From positions 1-36,772 of the forward strand of contig CALSCQ010002405.1 in NCBI GenBank assembly GCA_943704525.1: 36,772 bases of DNA, in the 5' to 3' direction. Of this stretch, positions 18,323 to 30,635 are shown piece after piece. The stretch's first letter is position 1. Each line of letters starts with the position of its first letter. The notes under the pieces are model-generated. The model had not been told where the DNA came from. It ran no database searches and was given only the letters and a program-made list of their open reading frames with translations. This stretch comes from Pigoraptor vietnamica. Lineage: Eukaryota; Opisthokonta; Filasterea. Position numbers and translations under genes: made by a program.

Positions 18323-19390
18323 ATGCCGGTCAAGGACATGATGCAGTCATGGCTGCGGCGCCTCGACTACTTTCTCAACTCGCGCTCCACGAGCGCTATG
18401 GAGAGGCTGCGAATTGCCCTCAACATCAAAACACAGGCGACAGTCGAGGTGGGACTTGCTGTATGCATGTGTGTGTGTGTGTGTGTGTGTGTGCGTACGT
18501 GTGCGATGTGTGTGCCTGTGCAAGTACGCGTGTGTGAGGTGCGCGTGTGCGCGTGTGCATGTGTGTGCCTGTGCAGCGTGTATGTGTGCAAGTACGCGTG
18601 TGTGAGGTGCGCGTGTGCGCGTGTGCATGTGTGTGCCTGTGCAGCGTGTGTGTGTGCAAGTACGCGTGTGTGAGGTGCGCGTGTGCGCGTGTGCATGTGT
18701 GTGCCTGTGCAGCGTGTATGTGTGCAAGTACGCGTGTGTGAGGTGCGCGTGTCCGCGTGTGCATGTGTGTGCCTGTGCAGCGTGTGTGTGTGCAAGTACG
18801 CGTGTGTGAGGTGCGCGTGTGCGCGTGTGCATGTGTGTGCCTGGGCCGCTGCATATCATGCACCTGCATTATCTGGCCGTGTAGATGCCACCTCACACGC
18901 ACTCACGTGCCGGCGCTTTCGCAGAGCCACAATTTTGAGATTTTCAACAACGAAAAGTACAGAGACACAGTCGCAGCAACGTCCATTCGGGGTGGGCGCA
19001 GTTTGCTTTGCCTCGCGTGCAGACTCACACCACCGCGTGTCACGTGGCTTACGCTGTCATGAGTATACCGGTTGGCCTGCACGTATTCCCGCATAGCACA
19101 AGCATACCCTTGACCCCTTTCTCCCTCGGGTTACTCACTCTGTCACGTGCGCAGAGCGGCGAACCATTGCGGCGCACCGGTGGGCCGTGTACATTATATC
19201 TGCGGCGCTCGTGGCGCTCGTCTTTGTCGTCATGACGATTTCCGCGGACAAGCTTATTAAGCTGCGCTTCTCGCTGCTTAAGTCGTGTATCCGCTCATTT
19301 ACATACATGGGGTGTGGAGTCTTGCTGGTCGGGGGCGAGAGGGACGGACGCACACTCAGCCTTGCACAGACACTTTCTGGCTGTGTTGCA

Positions 19391-19429
<39 letters not shown>

Positions 19430-22400
19430 GTAGTGACCCACTGCCATATGCTTGTGATGCTCTGCCGCCTGTGCCGTGCGTGCGTGTGCGTTGCCCTTGA
19501 CGAGAGCGCGCGTGGGCGGCGACTGCAGACATTGCGAGCGATGACTTTGGGGGCGCGTGGGGCCTCAATTTCCTCATGATGCTCTTCCTCGCGTCCATCG
19601 GCTGCTTCACGGTGCTAATTGAGGTGCGTCCTTTTGCGGTGTGCGGCCGCTGCGAATGGACACACTAGGCACCGGCCCACTTCATACCTTATCCCAACAC
19701 GCACACAACATGTGCCTCACCGTCATTCTCTCACTTGCCGCACCGCACGTGTCGTCGTCTCATCCACTTGCGACGCCCATTGGACAGCCGACCGCGGGTG
19801 GGTCCGGCATTCCCGAGATTATCGCCATCATGAACGGCATCGACGCAAGCCGCGCAATGTCCGTCAAAACGCTCGTTCTCAAAGTCATCGGCGTCACGTG
19901 CGCTGTCGGCGCTTCGGTCGTCGCGCTCGGTCCCGAAGGTGCGTTCGTATTACGGCGCGTGTTGGCTGGAGGCTGTGCAGAAGTGTGATTGGGTACTTAT
20001 GGTGTTGTCGTGCCCCAACATGGGCCAACCCCACGTCATGAGAAAGAAGACAGGAAATTTGCATGTCCTGTTTATTGCTAGGTGGCTGTGGTCTGCGGGC
20101 CGTGCCACGCTCCCGCCTCATGCGTGCGTGCAACTGTGCCGCAGGGACCATCACGCACATTGGCGCGATGATCACGATGCGTTTGGTGAGGGTGTTTGTG
20201 CACGTCAAGCGCCCCGCGTTTTTGGTGCGCTTTCTGCGGCCGATGTCCAAACTGCTCAACCCAAAGGACGAGCGCACGATGTCCACCATGTGAGTTGTCC
20301 ACATGCGTCTCTGCGTTGGCCCTTGTGTGTCAGTTTGGCGGTTGTAGTGCTTATGTGTATGCAGCGACTCCCCACTCTTTGTTTTGTTTTGCCGAACTCG
20401 CTGTGAAAAATTCTACGACTGCGTGTTTCGCGAAACCCTCCTCTGCCCACGCCACCGCCCGTCTCACGACAGCCCCATGCGCACGCAGCGGCTCGTCGAT
20501 TGGCCTTGCGTCGGCGTTCAACGCGCCCATTGGCGGCACCATGTTCATGATGGAGCAGTCGAACGCCGTCGTGTCGGCCACCCTCATCTTCAAGACATTC
20601 CTCGTGGGTTGCATCCGGGGGTGCTGCGCGTCGCTCTTGTCCTCTGCGCAATAGTTGCTCGTGAAATGTAGTGCGTGCGCATCCGGGGGTGCCGCGCGCC
20701 GCTCTCGTCTCGCCTGCGCCATAGTTGCTTCGCGAAATGCAGTGCGTGCGCCTGTGCCTTTCCTCGCTCTCGTCCATCCATGCTTTTGCACCTGGTTTAA
20801 TTCCAATCTTCTCGTCCACACACACACACACGCACCACACACACGCACCGCATACACACCCGTACACACACACGCACACACACTCACCGACAAACAAACA
20901 AACAACCACAGGCGTGCATCGTCGCCTACTACATTGCCTACCAGCTGGAGCTCGCCGCGCTCGGCTCCACCTTCGTAAGCCGCTTTGCGGTGACGCAGAC
21001 GGGCTGCTTCGACGGGCTCGGGCACGGCGCCTTTTTGTACTTTGCGGTACTCGGGTGCGTGTGCGGCCTTCTCGGTATCTTCTTCAACTTCCTCAGCATC
21101 CGCGTGCTCGCCTGGCGCAACCGCAACATCAACCACACCCTGTGGCGAAGGTGCGTCGCGGATGCATCCGTTGTCGTGTTTGTCTTTTGTGTCTGAGAGT
21201 GGAGTGCGAGTGAGTGCGAGGTAGGCGAATATGTGGCTGCGTGTGTGACATGAGGAGCAGGGGTCAGAGCGTGTACTTGCCCATGCATCCCTCCCCTCAC
21301 CTCTTCCTGCTGCTGTTGTATGCGGTGAATGGCATGTGTCCTCACGCACGCGAAGCCCAATTCAAATTTGAATTTTCGCGCGCGTCCAGATACGTCGACG
21401 TGATTGTCATTGTCTTCATCACGTGCTTCTTCGTCATCGGCATCCCCATGGCGTGGCAGTGCCGCAGCGGGCACGAGATGATCCTCGAACTCCTCTCGGC
21501 GAAGGGCATCAGCGAGGCCGCACTCGCCGCCAACCAGCGCGTGGAGTGCCTCAACACGGCCGTGTCCGACTTTTACGCAGCGTACAAGGTGGGTTCCATT
21601 CGCTTGTTGTGACTACACTCAAGTGCCCATGGAGAAAAGCCGAAGCGAGTGCTTGTTTGTGTACTTGAAGGAGAAAGCGCGCAAAGTGATGTGCGCGCGT
21701 ATGTGAGTGTGAGGCTGTGCAATTCGGATCCCGTGACGCGGCCTGGCTCGCAGGGGTGGAATGCGAATGCGACCGCGGAGCTCTTCGCTGACCTTGAGCT
21801 CAACACGGTCGGCTGCCCTCCCGGCGAGTACAACGAAATGGCGTCGCTGCTGCACGTCGCCGGTGGCGGCATTATCCGTCGCCTCTTCCTCAGGGGCACC
21901 GTGTACAGCTTTTCGTTCGGCTGTCTCACGCTTGTCACCGCGGTCATCTTCATTCTCGCCGTGCTCGTGTCCGGTCTGGCGCTCCCCTCGGGTCTCATCA
22001 TTCCGTTCCTTTGCATCGGTGGGTGCTTTTGTGCGCGCGCGCGCGCGTGTGTGTGCGTGTGCGTGTGTGTGTGCGTGTGCGTGTGTGTGTGCGCGTGTGT
22101 GTGTGCCTTTGCGTGTGTTTGCGTGTGGATGCAGTGTGTGCAGGTCCCTTCCACTGTTGTGTGCGAGCATGGAAATTGTTGGAGGAGTTCTTTTGACTGT
22201 CGTCACTCCCCGCAGGCGCTGGCATTGGGCGTGCCTTCTGCTTGTTCGTCAACGAACACATTGAGCACTCGCTCGAGGGTGACCCGGGCGTGTGGTGAGT
22301 CGTGTGCGCGTGTGTGGAAGCGTTGTGTTTCCCTAGCCTCTGCGTCTGTTGGCATCGTACTGTTTTTTTTTTCTTCTTGTCTCCATTTGTGAGCCCCCTT

Positions 22401-23740
22401 GCGCACCCATCGAAGCCTCTTTCCTTCCCGTGATCATTTTTCACGCGACTTTGGCTTATTGGGCTTTGCTCCCAGGGCTGTTGCGGGCGCCGCTGCGTTC
22501 TGGTGCGGGTCGGGTCGCGTGGCGCTCACAGTGGCGATTGTCATCACGGAGACCACCGGCGACATCAAGCTGCTGCCGGGCATCTTCCTCACCGTCGCGT
22601 GCTCCAAGCTCGTCGCGGACTTCTTCGACCAGGGACTTTACGTCGTCCTCGTCCTCTTCCGCAAGCTCCCATTCCTCGCCGACGAGCCCTCGATCGACCT
22701 CGAGCAGCGCGTCGTCGGCGACATCATGACCCCCATCCACCGCCTGTGGACGCTGCCGCCCGTGCCGCACGTCGAGACACTCGTGGAGCGACTGGAGAAC
22801 ACGATCCACAACGGCTTCCCCGTCGTGGACCCGCACACGCACCGGCTGCTGGGCCTCGCGCTGCGTTCGCACCTGCAGGAGATGATTGCGCAGCGCGTGC
22901 CGAACATTGACGACGCCATGGACGTTGAGCTCGACATTACGAACGTGATGAACCGCACCCCGAGCATCGTTACGCCCGACACCCCGCTCGCGTACGTCTT
23001 CTACCTCTTCCGACAGATCGGTGTGCGCCACGTGTGCGTCATCAACGAGCGGTTCGAACTGGCGGGCTTTGTCACGCGCCAGGACTTTCAGCGCGTCGAA
23101 ATTGCGACGACGCTCTTCCCGGACGCCAAGGTCAACCGAATTGTCAACGAAGAGTGGGTGTTATGTAATGTGCGACGAAGAGTGGGTGTATGTAATGTGC
23201 GACGGGGAGTGTGTGTTATGTAATGTGCGACGAAGAGTGGGTGTGTTCTGCCATCTTTGTGTCGGTTGCACGTGACTGTCGCATGCCTCCGGATTTAGCC
23301 CCTTTTGGTTATTGAGTTGTCTAAATGCCCTTTTCAATATCGCCGTTCCCACCAGCACCGACAAGGGCGGCGAGAATGGCGTCGCAGGCGCTGCGCCGGC
23401 CGAGCCCTCGGATGCTCTTGCTGCGACGGAACTCGCGCGGCACGAGAGCCTCAACCTCGGCCATCTCAGTATGGAGCTCATCGATCTCACCCAGTCGCAA
23501 TCGGCGCACAACCGGTCCGTAGATGGGACGTCTGTCGTCCTCTCCGTGCCCACGGCCGCGCCCTCTGCGTCGCCTGCCGTCGTAGCTGCCGACGCAAGGG
23601 ACGCCGTCGCGTTCGAAGACATCAAGCTCGAGTCCGTGTACGAGAGCGCGGCGGAGCGCGGCGTGGACCACGAGCGCCCGAACGTGCAGCGGTTGTCACG
23701 GGACGACCTGGAGGACGAGTTCTTCTACAAGTACGACTGA
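18323..23740 (+). CDS. CLC-type chloride channel or Cl-/H+ exchanger
   Basis: Twelve exons: 18323-18448, 19157-19284, 19539-19623, 19788-19938, 20145-20289, 20489-20603, 20912-21150, 21390-21588, 21754-22018, 22216-22294, 22476-23153, 23356-23740. Every junction keeps frame, giving 864 residues, normal for eukaryotic CLCs. The first exon's frame is open upstream to about 18108, so a further 5' exon is possible. Anion-pathway motifs are present: GSGIPE (118-123), GPEG (161-164, with the gating-type Glu163), the AFNAPIGGTMF helix, and SGLIIP before a G/AGIGRAF segment. About ten hydrophobic helices precede two CBS domains in the cytosolic tail (starting near 596 and 669) and a Ser/Ala-rich C-terminus. 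Residue 165 is Thr where the family usually has Pro (GKEGP). CLC proteins form dimers in plasma or endolysosomal membranes. Channel versus exchanger cannot be told from these motifs alone. Confidence 0.93.
18500..18842 (+). repeat. 68-bp tandem repeat in CLC intron 1
   Basis: About five copies of a 68-bp TG-rich unit, each containing GTGCCTGTGCAGCGTGT and GCAAGTACGCGTGTG. They follow a TG microsatellite (18470-18492) at the 5' end of the intron. Each copy carries a CCTGTGCAG that resembles a splice acceptor. Confidence 0.9.
19391..19427 (+). repeat. CT microsatellite in CLC intron 2
   Basis: About 18 CT dinucleotides, roughly 110 bp before the acceptor used by the third exon. Confidence 0.9.
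20604..20752 (+). repeat. Two-copy ~73-bp tandem repeat in CLC intron 6
   Basis: Two units sharing GCATCCGGGGGTGC, a GCGC-rich middle, ATAGTTGCT and GTGCGTGCG, starting right at the donor site and followed by a CA-rich stretch (20818-20890). Confidence 0.8.
22021..22142 (+). repeat. CG/TG microsatellite in CLC intron 9
   Basis: GCGCGCGC then alternating TGTGTG/TGCGTG sequence directly after the GTGGGT donor. Confidence 0.9.
23148..23246 (+). repeat. Tandem repeat copying the exon 11/intron 11 junction
   Basis: About 3.3 units of roughly 30 bp (CGAAGAGTGGGTG, then TTATGTAATGTGCGA). The first unit spans the end of exon 11 and the GTGGGT donor at 23154, and the following units repeat the same exon-end plus donor. 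Confidence 0.85.
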
Positions 23741-24130
23741 AATATTGCCTTCGGAATTGCAAGTGCTCGGTTGCGTTCGGTTGTCTCCTGGAATTTGCGT
23801 GCGGCGCTGTGGGTGTGCGTGCGCGTGCGTGTGTGCGTGTGCGTGCGTGTGCGTGTGTGCGTGCGTGCGTGGCGTGCGTTTGCAACTGCTTGTGAAGTCC
23901 ACTCAACTCAACCACATTTTAATGCAACAGAGAGCCCCAACTTCTCACTTTGTGTGCTGTTTGAGTGAGTGCCTGTACAAAGTGTGGATGTCACATGTCG
24001 CTGGGGCCCAGCCCATTGTGCGCCTCTCACACATACTTGCACACACACACACAACCCCAACCCCGACCCTAACCCTAACCCATACACGACAGCACATTGG
24101 AGACGCACTCCTCAAATGGGTGTTGCACCT
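23741..24130. repeat. Convergent intergenic region with TG repeat and telomere-like motif
   Basis: Between the CLC and TruA stop codons there is a TGCG/TG tract (23811-23875), a CA run (24040-24053), then CCCCGACCCTAACCCTAACCC (about 24060-24080) after related CCCCAA units. CCCTAA is the complement of the common telomere unit TTAGGG. No gene is seen. Confidence 0.75.
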
Positions 24131-26243
24131 TCATTTCAGCGCGGTGTTCTCCACGCCCTGCCCGTCCACGAAGGATGGAATGGCGCCGCGCTCGTACTCG
24201 ACGTTGCATAGGTACAGCCCGTGGCCCGGGGGAAGTGGCACGGGCGGCCGTCGCAGGGAGCCGTCCAGCATGCGCGCAATCGACGGCGCCTCCCACCGGC
24301 CCAAGCCCACCTCCACGATACTCGCAACCATCAGTCGCACCTGCAGCACAGGGCAAGGTCACGTGAAACAGGCCGCAGAAAAACCATCTTCACGTACGGG
24401 TGTTGTGACAAGCGAAGCCCAATCTCCACTAACAGGCACTTTGCACGCACGGGCGTGTTTGCGGCGACCAAGCGAGACCCAGTCCCCGCATGTCATGTGC
24501 GCACCTGGTTGTACATGAAGGACCGTCCCGACACCCAGAATTCCCACGAAGCTGACGCCTGCGCCACGCTGCCGCAGTGACATGTCAGCGACACACCAAT
24601 TGAGACATTGAGGAAAAGGGGCAGCGGAACTGCGGTGCGCTCAATGTGCACGGCAGCACTCACGGGAGGCGGAGGTGGTCGGCCACGTCCACCCTGCGCA
24701 CTTCGAAACGTGACAGCGTGCGGACGGGATGCTCGTGCTGCGGCGGAGGGCGATGACACGAGACCAACAGGGTGAGCGAACGCCACAGCCAGAGCGCCGA
24801 GATGCGATGCGTGAAAATCCCACCGTATCGCGAATGAATGCGCTGAAGTTGTGCTGCCCCACAAACAACGAGGCAGCCTCCTGCGTGCGTGCGGTGCGGT
24901 GAGTGGTGCGAGCGCGTGCGTGCGGTGAGTGCATTCCCCAAGCGAGAGGCGTCGGAGAGACAGACATGTCCGCACGATAGCCAGTACTTACTACGCAACA
25001 CACCTTCATGCTGTCGAAATCGAGCGGCGGGCCAGTGGACACCCACGATGCAAGGCGGTCGTGCATCGGGTCTGGCACATAGCGCCCCAGCCGCGTCAGT
25101 CGGTAGCAGTACGTCCGCCCACGTGCGTCAAACCGCGCATGGAACGTCTGCGGCACACGAGCGCAGGCGACAACACGGACGTCGCGCTTGCTCTTTCGGA
25201 GGTGCGCGTTTGTTGCTGCTGCAAGCTGCGTCGGCTCCAAAATAGTCTGCATGTACATTTGACACGAGGGTTGGAAACGGCTTTACGGCTGAAAACCGCC
25301 GCACTGCGTCACTACCACGAGCCTTCCGCAAACGACGACAATTGAGTTCGCCACAGCCCGCAACTCACCCTCTCGCCAAAGTCAATGTCTGCGTGGAGCG
25401 TGTTCCACGTCGCATGCACGTCCGCGTCGGTACGGCTCGACCCAAACGTCTCCACGCGCTGGTGTGTCACGTGCTCAAGAGCGCTCTGAACAAATGCGAG
25501 GGAAAGCAGGAAAGCGGCGACACAGCGGAATGGTCAGAGCAGCCCGCCGAATGGGATGGGCGAGTGCCACTGCCCACACAGTGCATGGCAACGAGCCCAG
25601 TGCGCACTTCGCACAACACCATATATGCTCGTGCCGTACACGCACACGCACACGTGTACGCACAAATGTACGCGCACAGCGTACTGATGTAACACACGAC
25701 TCAAACCGACATTAAGCGCGCGCGTTACGGCCGAAGGTGAGACTCATCCCACCTCGATCGCATTCTGGACGCCCACGCGGCCATCCGGGGTGGCCTCTTT
25801 CACGCGACTGAAGCCGCTGCATGCGACCGCGAGAACCCTTGAGCACATGTGATGTGATGTGGCAAATGTGCAGACGCAGTGCCACAAGCACAGCTGCGCG
25901 GCCACGTGACGAGCGCAGACGCCAAACGATGCGAGCATTTGCGACTGCGCTACACCTTCACGGTGTGCTACGTTCGAAGTCACCGCGTGACAGCACGGAA
26001 TGGCACGGGCGCAGTGCGTGGAATGACGACGGAATGGCACGGGCGCAGTGCGTGGCCCATTACTGCCAGTGCCAAGTAGAGTGCGTTGCCGAGTGACTTC
26101 TCTTCTACCACCTTCAGTTGCGCTCACCAGAAACTGGGCCCATAGTACGACACGGCGAGAAAGAACCGGCGGAGGGAGGGGAGGGCCCCGTTCGCGGCGG
26201 CGTTTGCGCTGAGGGCCACTGGCGACATCTGCGTCCCTCGCAT
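24131..26243 (-). CDS. TruA-type tRNA pseudouridine synthase
   Basis: Eight exons: 26243-26128, 25816-25753, 25485-25369, 25246-25004, 24880-24824, 24737-24664, 24568-24505, 24340-24131. All phases agree, giving 314 residues, the usual TruA/PUSL1 size. The enzyme isomerises uridine to pseudouridine in tRNA. The N-terminus reads FFLAVSYYGPSFCGFSR (family form L.YDGT.F.G.Q). The active-site loop is SSRTDADVHA with catalytic Asp80; the usual form is RTDAGVHA, so Gly is replaced by Asp at 82. Next comes FHARFDARGRTYCYRL, the second family signature, then GQHNFSAF, then FWVSGRSFMYNQVR and LPPGHGLYLCNVEY at the C-terminus. Mitochondrial or nuclear placement cannot be judged: the first 25 residues are Ala-rich with few charges, and no clear presequence is seen. 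It converges on the CLC gene. Confidence 0.92.
25996..26062. repeat. Two-copy tandem repeat in TruA intron 1
   Basis: GGAATGGCACGGGCGCAGTG is present twice about 35 bp apart inside the first intron of the TruA-type gene (25817-26127). Confidence 0.8.
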
Positions 26244-26500
26244 TGCAGCCGGCCGCGATCAATTTTTTCAGTCTAAAATTTTTAGTGGCGCGGGTGTTAC
26301 AATCGATGTTACACTACGTTTTTGCGCTCTGGGCTGCAAATGCCGCGTGCGTAGCGGGCAATAGTTGCGTTTTATCTTTTTCCCACGCGCATGCATTGAG
26401 CTCGCTCTTACGCGGCTCCCGCACGCGCTGGCCTTCAGCGCAGCCGGCTTGTTCGATACTCACTCAATACAAAGCCCCACGCACATGCTTTTTGGCCATC
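26244..26500. other. Tandem-gene spacer (phytochrome 3' end to TruA start)
   Basis: About 257 bp with a locally AT-rich stretch (26261-26285). It holds the 3' end of the phytochrome gene and the presumed promoter of the TruA-type gene. No known motif is recognised. Confidence 0.5.
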
Positions 26501-29500
26501 TCATCCCGCGCGCTCCCCCAAGCCCAGCGCGCACTCGCTTGCGGGCGTCAGGAGTGCGTCGCCAGGGACTGTTTGCGGCGACAGCGGTTCGACATACACG
26601 TCGAGAGCGGCGACGAGGCCGTCGATTGAGAAGGGCTTGGCGAGGAATGCGTCCATGCCCCCCACGCGGCACGCCTCCGCGTCCTCGCTCGACGCATTCG
26701 CCGTGAGCGCTATAATGGGTACGTTGACATATTGAGCACCCGCGGCGCCATTCCGAATGTGCCGCGTCGCCTCCTGCACGCACGGAGATGCAGCGGCATC
26801 AGTAGTGCATGCAGCCACAACACAAGAAAACAGCCGCATCCCCTCCCTCCCTCCCTCCCGCCCCTCCAACCACGAGGGTCAATCGTCCTGAACCCACCAG
26901 GCCGTCCATTTCCGGCATGACCATGTCCATCATAATGACAGAAAAGGGGAGGTGCGAAGGCGCCAACGACGCCGACAGCTGGGCGAGCGCGACCTTGCCG
27001 TTCTTCGCCCACTCGTGCGCTATCGTCAGTTTCGCGAGAATCGTGCTCAGTATCTTGTAGTTCATCGCATTGTCCTCGACGACGAGCACACGGAGGCCCG
27101 AAAAGCGCCGCCGCCACCCGGCGAGGTTACCCACGCTTAGCGCCGTTGCCGCAAAGGGCGTGGCCGCTGCCCCCAGTCCAACCGCCCCGCCGTCGAGGCT
27201 GCGAGAGTGCGCCAGGAGTAGGCTGTTCTCGCTCGTCAGCGACACGGAGCGCGGCAGGGGACGGTCCTCCAGAAACGTGCGCGCGCTCAGTGGGCTGCGG
27301 ACCCTCTCCACGCGCTGCGGCTGCGGCGACCCCGAAGGCTCCGTATCAGGCGTGCGCGGCTGATCGTTAGACGGTGCCGCAGCCGCCCCGTCCTCCCCGT
27401 AGGCCGCGCCCAGGAGAAAGTCCGCGGCGCCTGTTACCGTGGCCGACCGCCGCCTGCGGGCACTGATGAGCGCCGGAAGGGCGGAGGTTGACGGGTGCGG
27501 CACGGGAAGGGCCAGTTCGACACCGCCCTCGGGGCGCTGCGGCGCAACAGACGCGGCCATGATGGGCGACAGACGAAACGAGCCGACGGACGTCTGCGTG
27601 GACGAGCGCTTGCGGGGGGACAGCGACGATCCCTCGGCGGCGGCCGAGCTGTTCCTGCTCAGCGACGGGAGGTGGCCCATTCGGAACGCGCACACAAACA
27701 CAAAGCGGGTGCCCACGCCGATCGTGCTCTCCGCGACAAGCTCCCCGCCCATCGCATCGGCAATGCGACGGCTGATCGCGAGCCCTAGTCCCGTGCCGCC
27801 ATACTCGCTGCGGGGAAGCGCGTGTGTGTGAGCGTTTTGACAAGAGCAGCTACAGGGACGAGCACCGGCAACCCACCTCGACACGCCGGCGTCCGCCTGC
27901 ACAAAGGGCTCGAATATTTTGCGCAGGTTTTCCTCCGCGATGCCACAGCCCGTGTCCTCCACCTCGAGCGACACGACGGCGAGCTGTCCCTCGGACGGGT
28001 CTGCATCCGGGGCAGCACCGCGGGTGGAGGGTGTCGACGGCGGCGACGACCGCTCCGACGACAGCGCCGAGGGTGCGACCGTTTCGCAGCCAACGCGGAG
28101 GGCCACGTGACCCTCGCGCGTGAATTTGGTCGCGTTTCCGAGCAGATTGATGATGAGCTGCGGGGTGAGGGATGGGTCGCACTGTGAGTTACCCGGACAC
28201 CCGAACACGCAGTGTAATTCGGAGCGCGTGCGTGCAGCGCAAGTGTGAACGAGTACCCTCTGCATGGGTGAGCCGCGCTGCGAACAGTTCACTGCACCCC
28301 CGGGCGAGCGCACCTGCTTGAACTTCATGCGGTCGCTCACAATCGCCAGCGCATCCGTCACAGCGTCATCAATCTCGCACTTGAGCTCAATGCCCTTCTT
28401 GGCGCAAATGGGCGCGAACATGAGCGCGCAGTCCTCCGCCGCCTGCCGCACGCCGAACGGGGCCTCGTCCAGCGCGACGGATTCGAGCCGGTTGAAGTCG
28501 AGAATGTCGTTGATCAGCGCGAGCAGGTGCTCACTGCACCCCTTGATCGAGTCCACGTACGTCATCTGCGTGTCGTCCATCCCGCCAATCTCAGAGAGAA
28601 GGCTCAGGAAGCCAAGCACTGCGTTCATGGGCGTCCTGCACACGGCACGAGAGTCAGCAAAGCTCAAATGGGAAACGTGTGTGTGCAAGTCCCGACATTG
28701 AGTTGAGCTGGGCGTGTGTGAGTGTGTGAGTGTGTGTGTGTGTGCGTGTGGAAGGCCCAACATTGAGTTGAGTGGCAGTGCACGTTAAGTCGGAGTCGCT
28801 GACGCACTGCAAAGGCGGGCACTCACCGAATCTCATGGCTGGCGGAGGCGTCGCGTGGACACACTTGTCAATACTTGCATTGGCCATTGCGAGAAGCGAA
28901 CAGTCCACTCCTTGCCATTAACCCAACCCCAACCCAAACACCCGCACTCGCACACGTTCACACACGCGGCACGCACCTAATGGTCGCGATGAACTCGGCC
29001 TTTTGCTTGAGCTGCCTCTGTAGGTCGAGTGCTTGCGACGCCGCGATATTTGCCGCCGCCGCCATTTCTTCCGACACGCGCCGCTGCAACTCAACGGCGC
29101 GCGCAATCGTCTCGCCCGACCACGGCGTGCACCAATCAGACAGCGTCTCCTCGTGCGGCTCGCACGCTTGCGTTCCGGCCAACGATCCCGCCCACGTGAC
29201 CAGCTTCTCTGACGATCTGCACCACACAGCACCGCCTCGTTACAGCGCGCACCAACGATCGCAGGTCACGTGCCATGCAACCGCGGCTCCAAAAGACGCA
29301 CCTTCGAAACAAAAGGATCCATCCGCCCGGGAAGCGCACGGCCAGCAGGCCCGCCGCGGACGGGCCGAGGCTTTCGCCAAGCTGCTGCGCCAGGCACGCC
29401 AAGTGCACTACACCCGCCGCGCGCGTGAACGACAGCGGGTGGCCCGCGAGCGTGCAATTGAGGGGCACTCCTACATCGCATGCGGACGGCAACCAGGCGG

Positions 29501-30602
29501 CCAGGTCCAACACCTGAAACCATGCGTTCACTGGTGAGTGGCACCTCAAGTGTGACACGTGATAGCGGAGCGCAGAGGGACATACACAGCCCACCTGATC
29601 TTCGGCGGGCGTGATGCCCGCGTACGCCAGAACGGGGCCGCCGAGCTGGACAACAGCAGCGCCATCCGCCGCAAAGTGGCGCAAGAGCCCATCGGCGAAG
29701 CGGTCGCTGAAGTTCAACGATGGGACCGCGCACGGGACATGGTGGCCGGTGGGTCGGCTCAAGATCGGACCCTCGCTGCAACGAGGAAAGTTCGGGGGGT
29801 AAGCGAGACGCGCAGGTTAAAGGCATACGATGCACAAACACCCGTATTACACACGCGCGAGCACCGTCCCAGCTCGCCACCCACAATTCGCGGGTCTCGT
29901 GCGCAGCGTCGACGCCGAGGTCCGCCTCGAACAGCCGTACGCGCCGGGCTATCAATGCCCGCACAGGCGGGGTCACGTGACGCTCCGTGGCGCAGTGGTA
30001 GACAACCAGCCCCCACGGCACCCCATGCACCGTCACCGGCACCACAACTTCGCTCCGAGCGCCCATCGCGGCCATGACGGCGCGGTGGGACGCAGACGGC
30101 GCCAGCGTACCGAGCGGCATGGTGCGCGCGACCTGTGCGAGTGGAGGGGCGGGGGCGGCGCGCGACGCGTGGGTTGGATCGCATGCCTCCGCAATGCCGA
30201 GACGGTAGGGACCTGGGCCGCGCCGTGAGGGGTTGCTGTGGGGCGTGGCGAGGGAGATGACCGGCAGTTGTTCCGCGAGAACATCGCTCACGTGGTGCGG
30301 GCGCAGGATGCCATCGCGCGGAAGACACCCGGACAGCATGAAGTCGGCAATAGCCATGCTTGAAGACGCAAGGGGCTTCAGGGTGGCTGGGCACGTCTCG
30401 GACCTGTTCTCCGCCACGACCTCACACGTCGTCTCCGAAACAAACTGGGTGCGAAAGGGAAGCGCATGAGCGTGTGCCTTGGGCACCCACGAGCGGGTGG
30501 TGTGTGGCTAAGTTGTGTGGTTGTGTTGCTGGGGTGGACAACACAACTCAAGCAAACAAACATTACCAAACGTACGATTGCACACAGGCAAAGAAGACAT
30601 AT

Positions 30603-30635
<33 letters not shown>

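Noticed and set aside
18500-18842. Possible CRISPR-like array
   Set aside because: Units are contiguous 68-bp repeats with no unique spacers, and they lie inside a spliced intron of a eukaryotic gene.
24052-24085. A chromosome end
   Set aside because: Only two clear CCCTAA units, with genes continuing on both sides.
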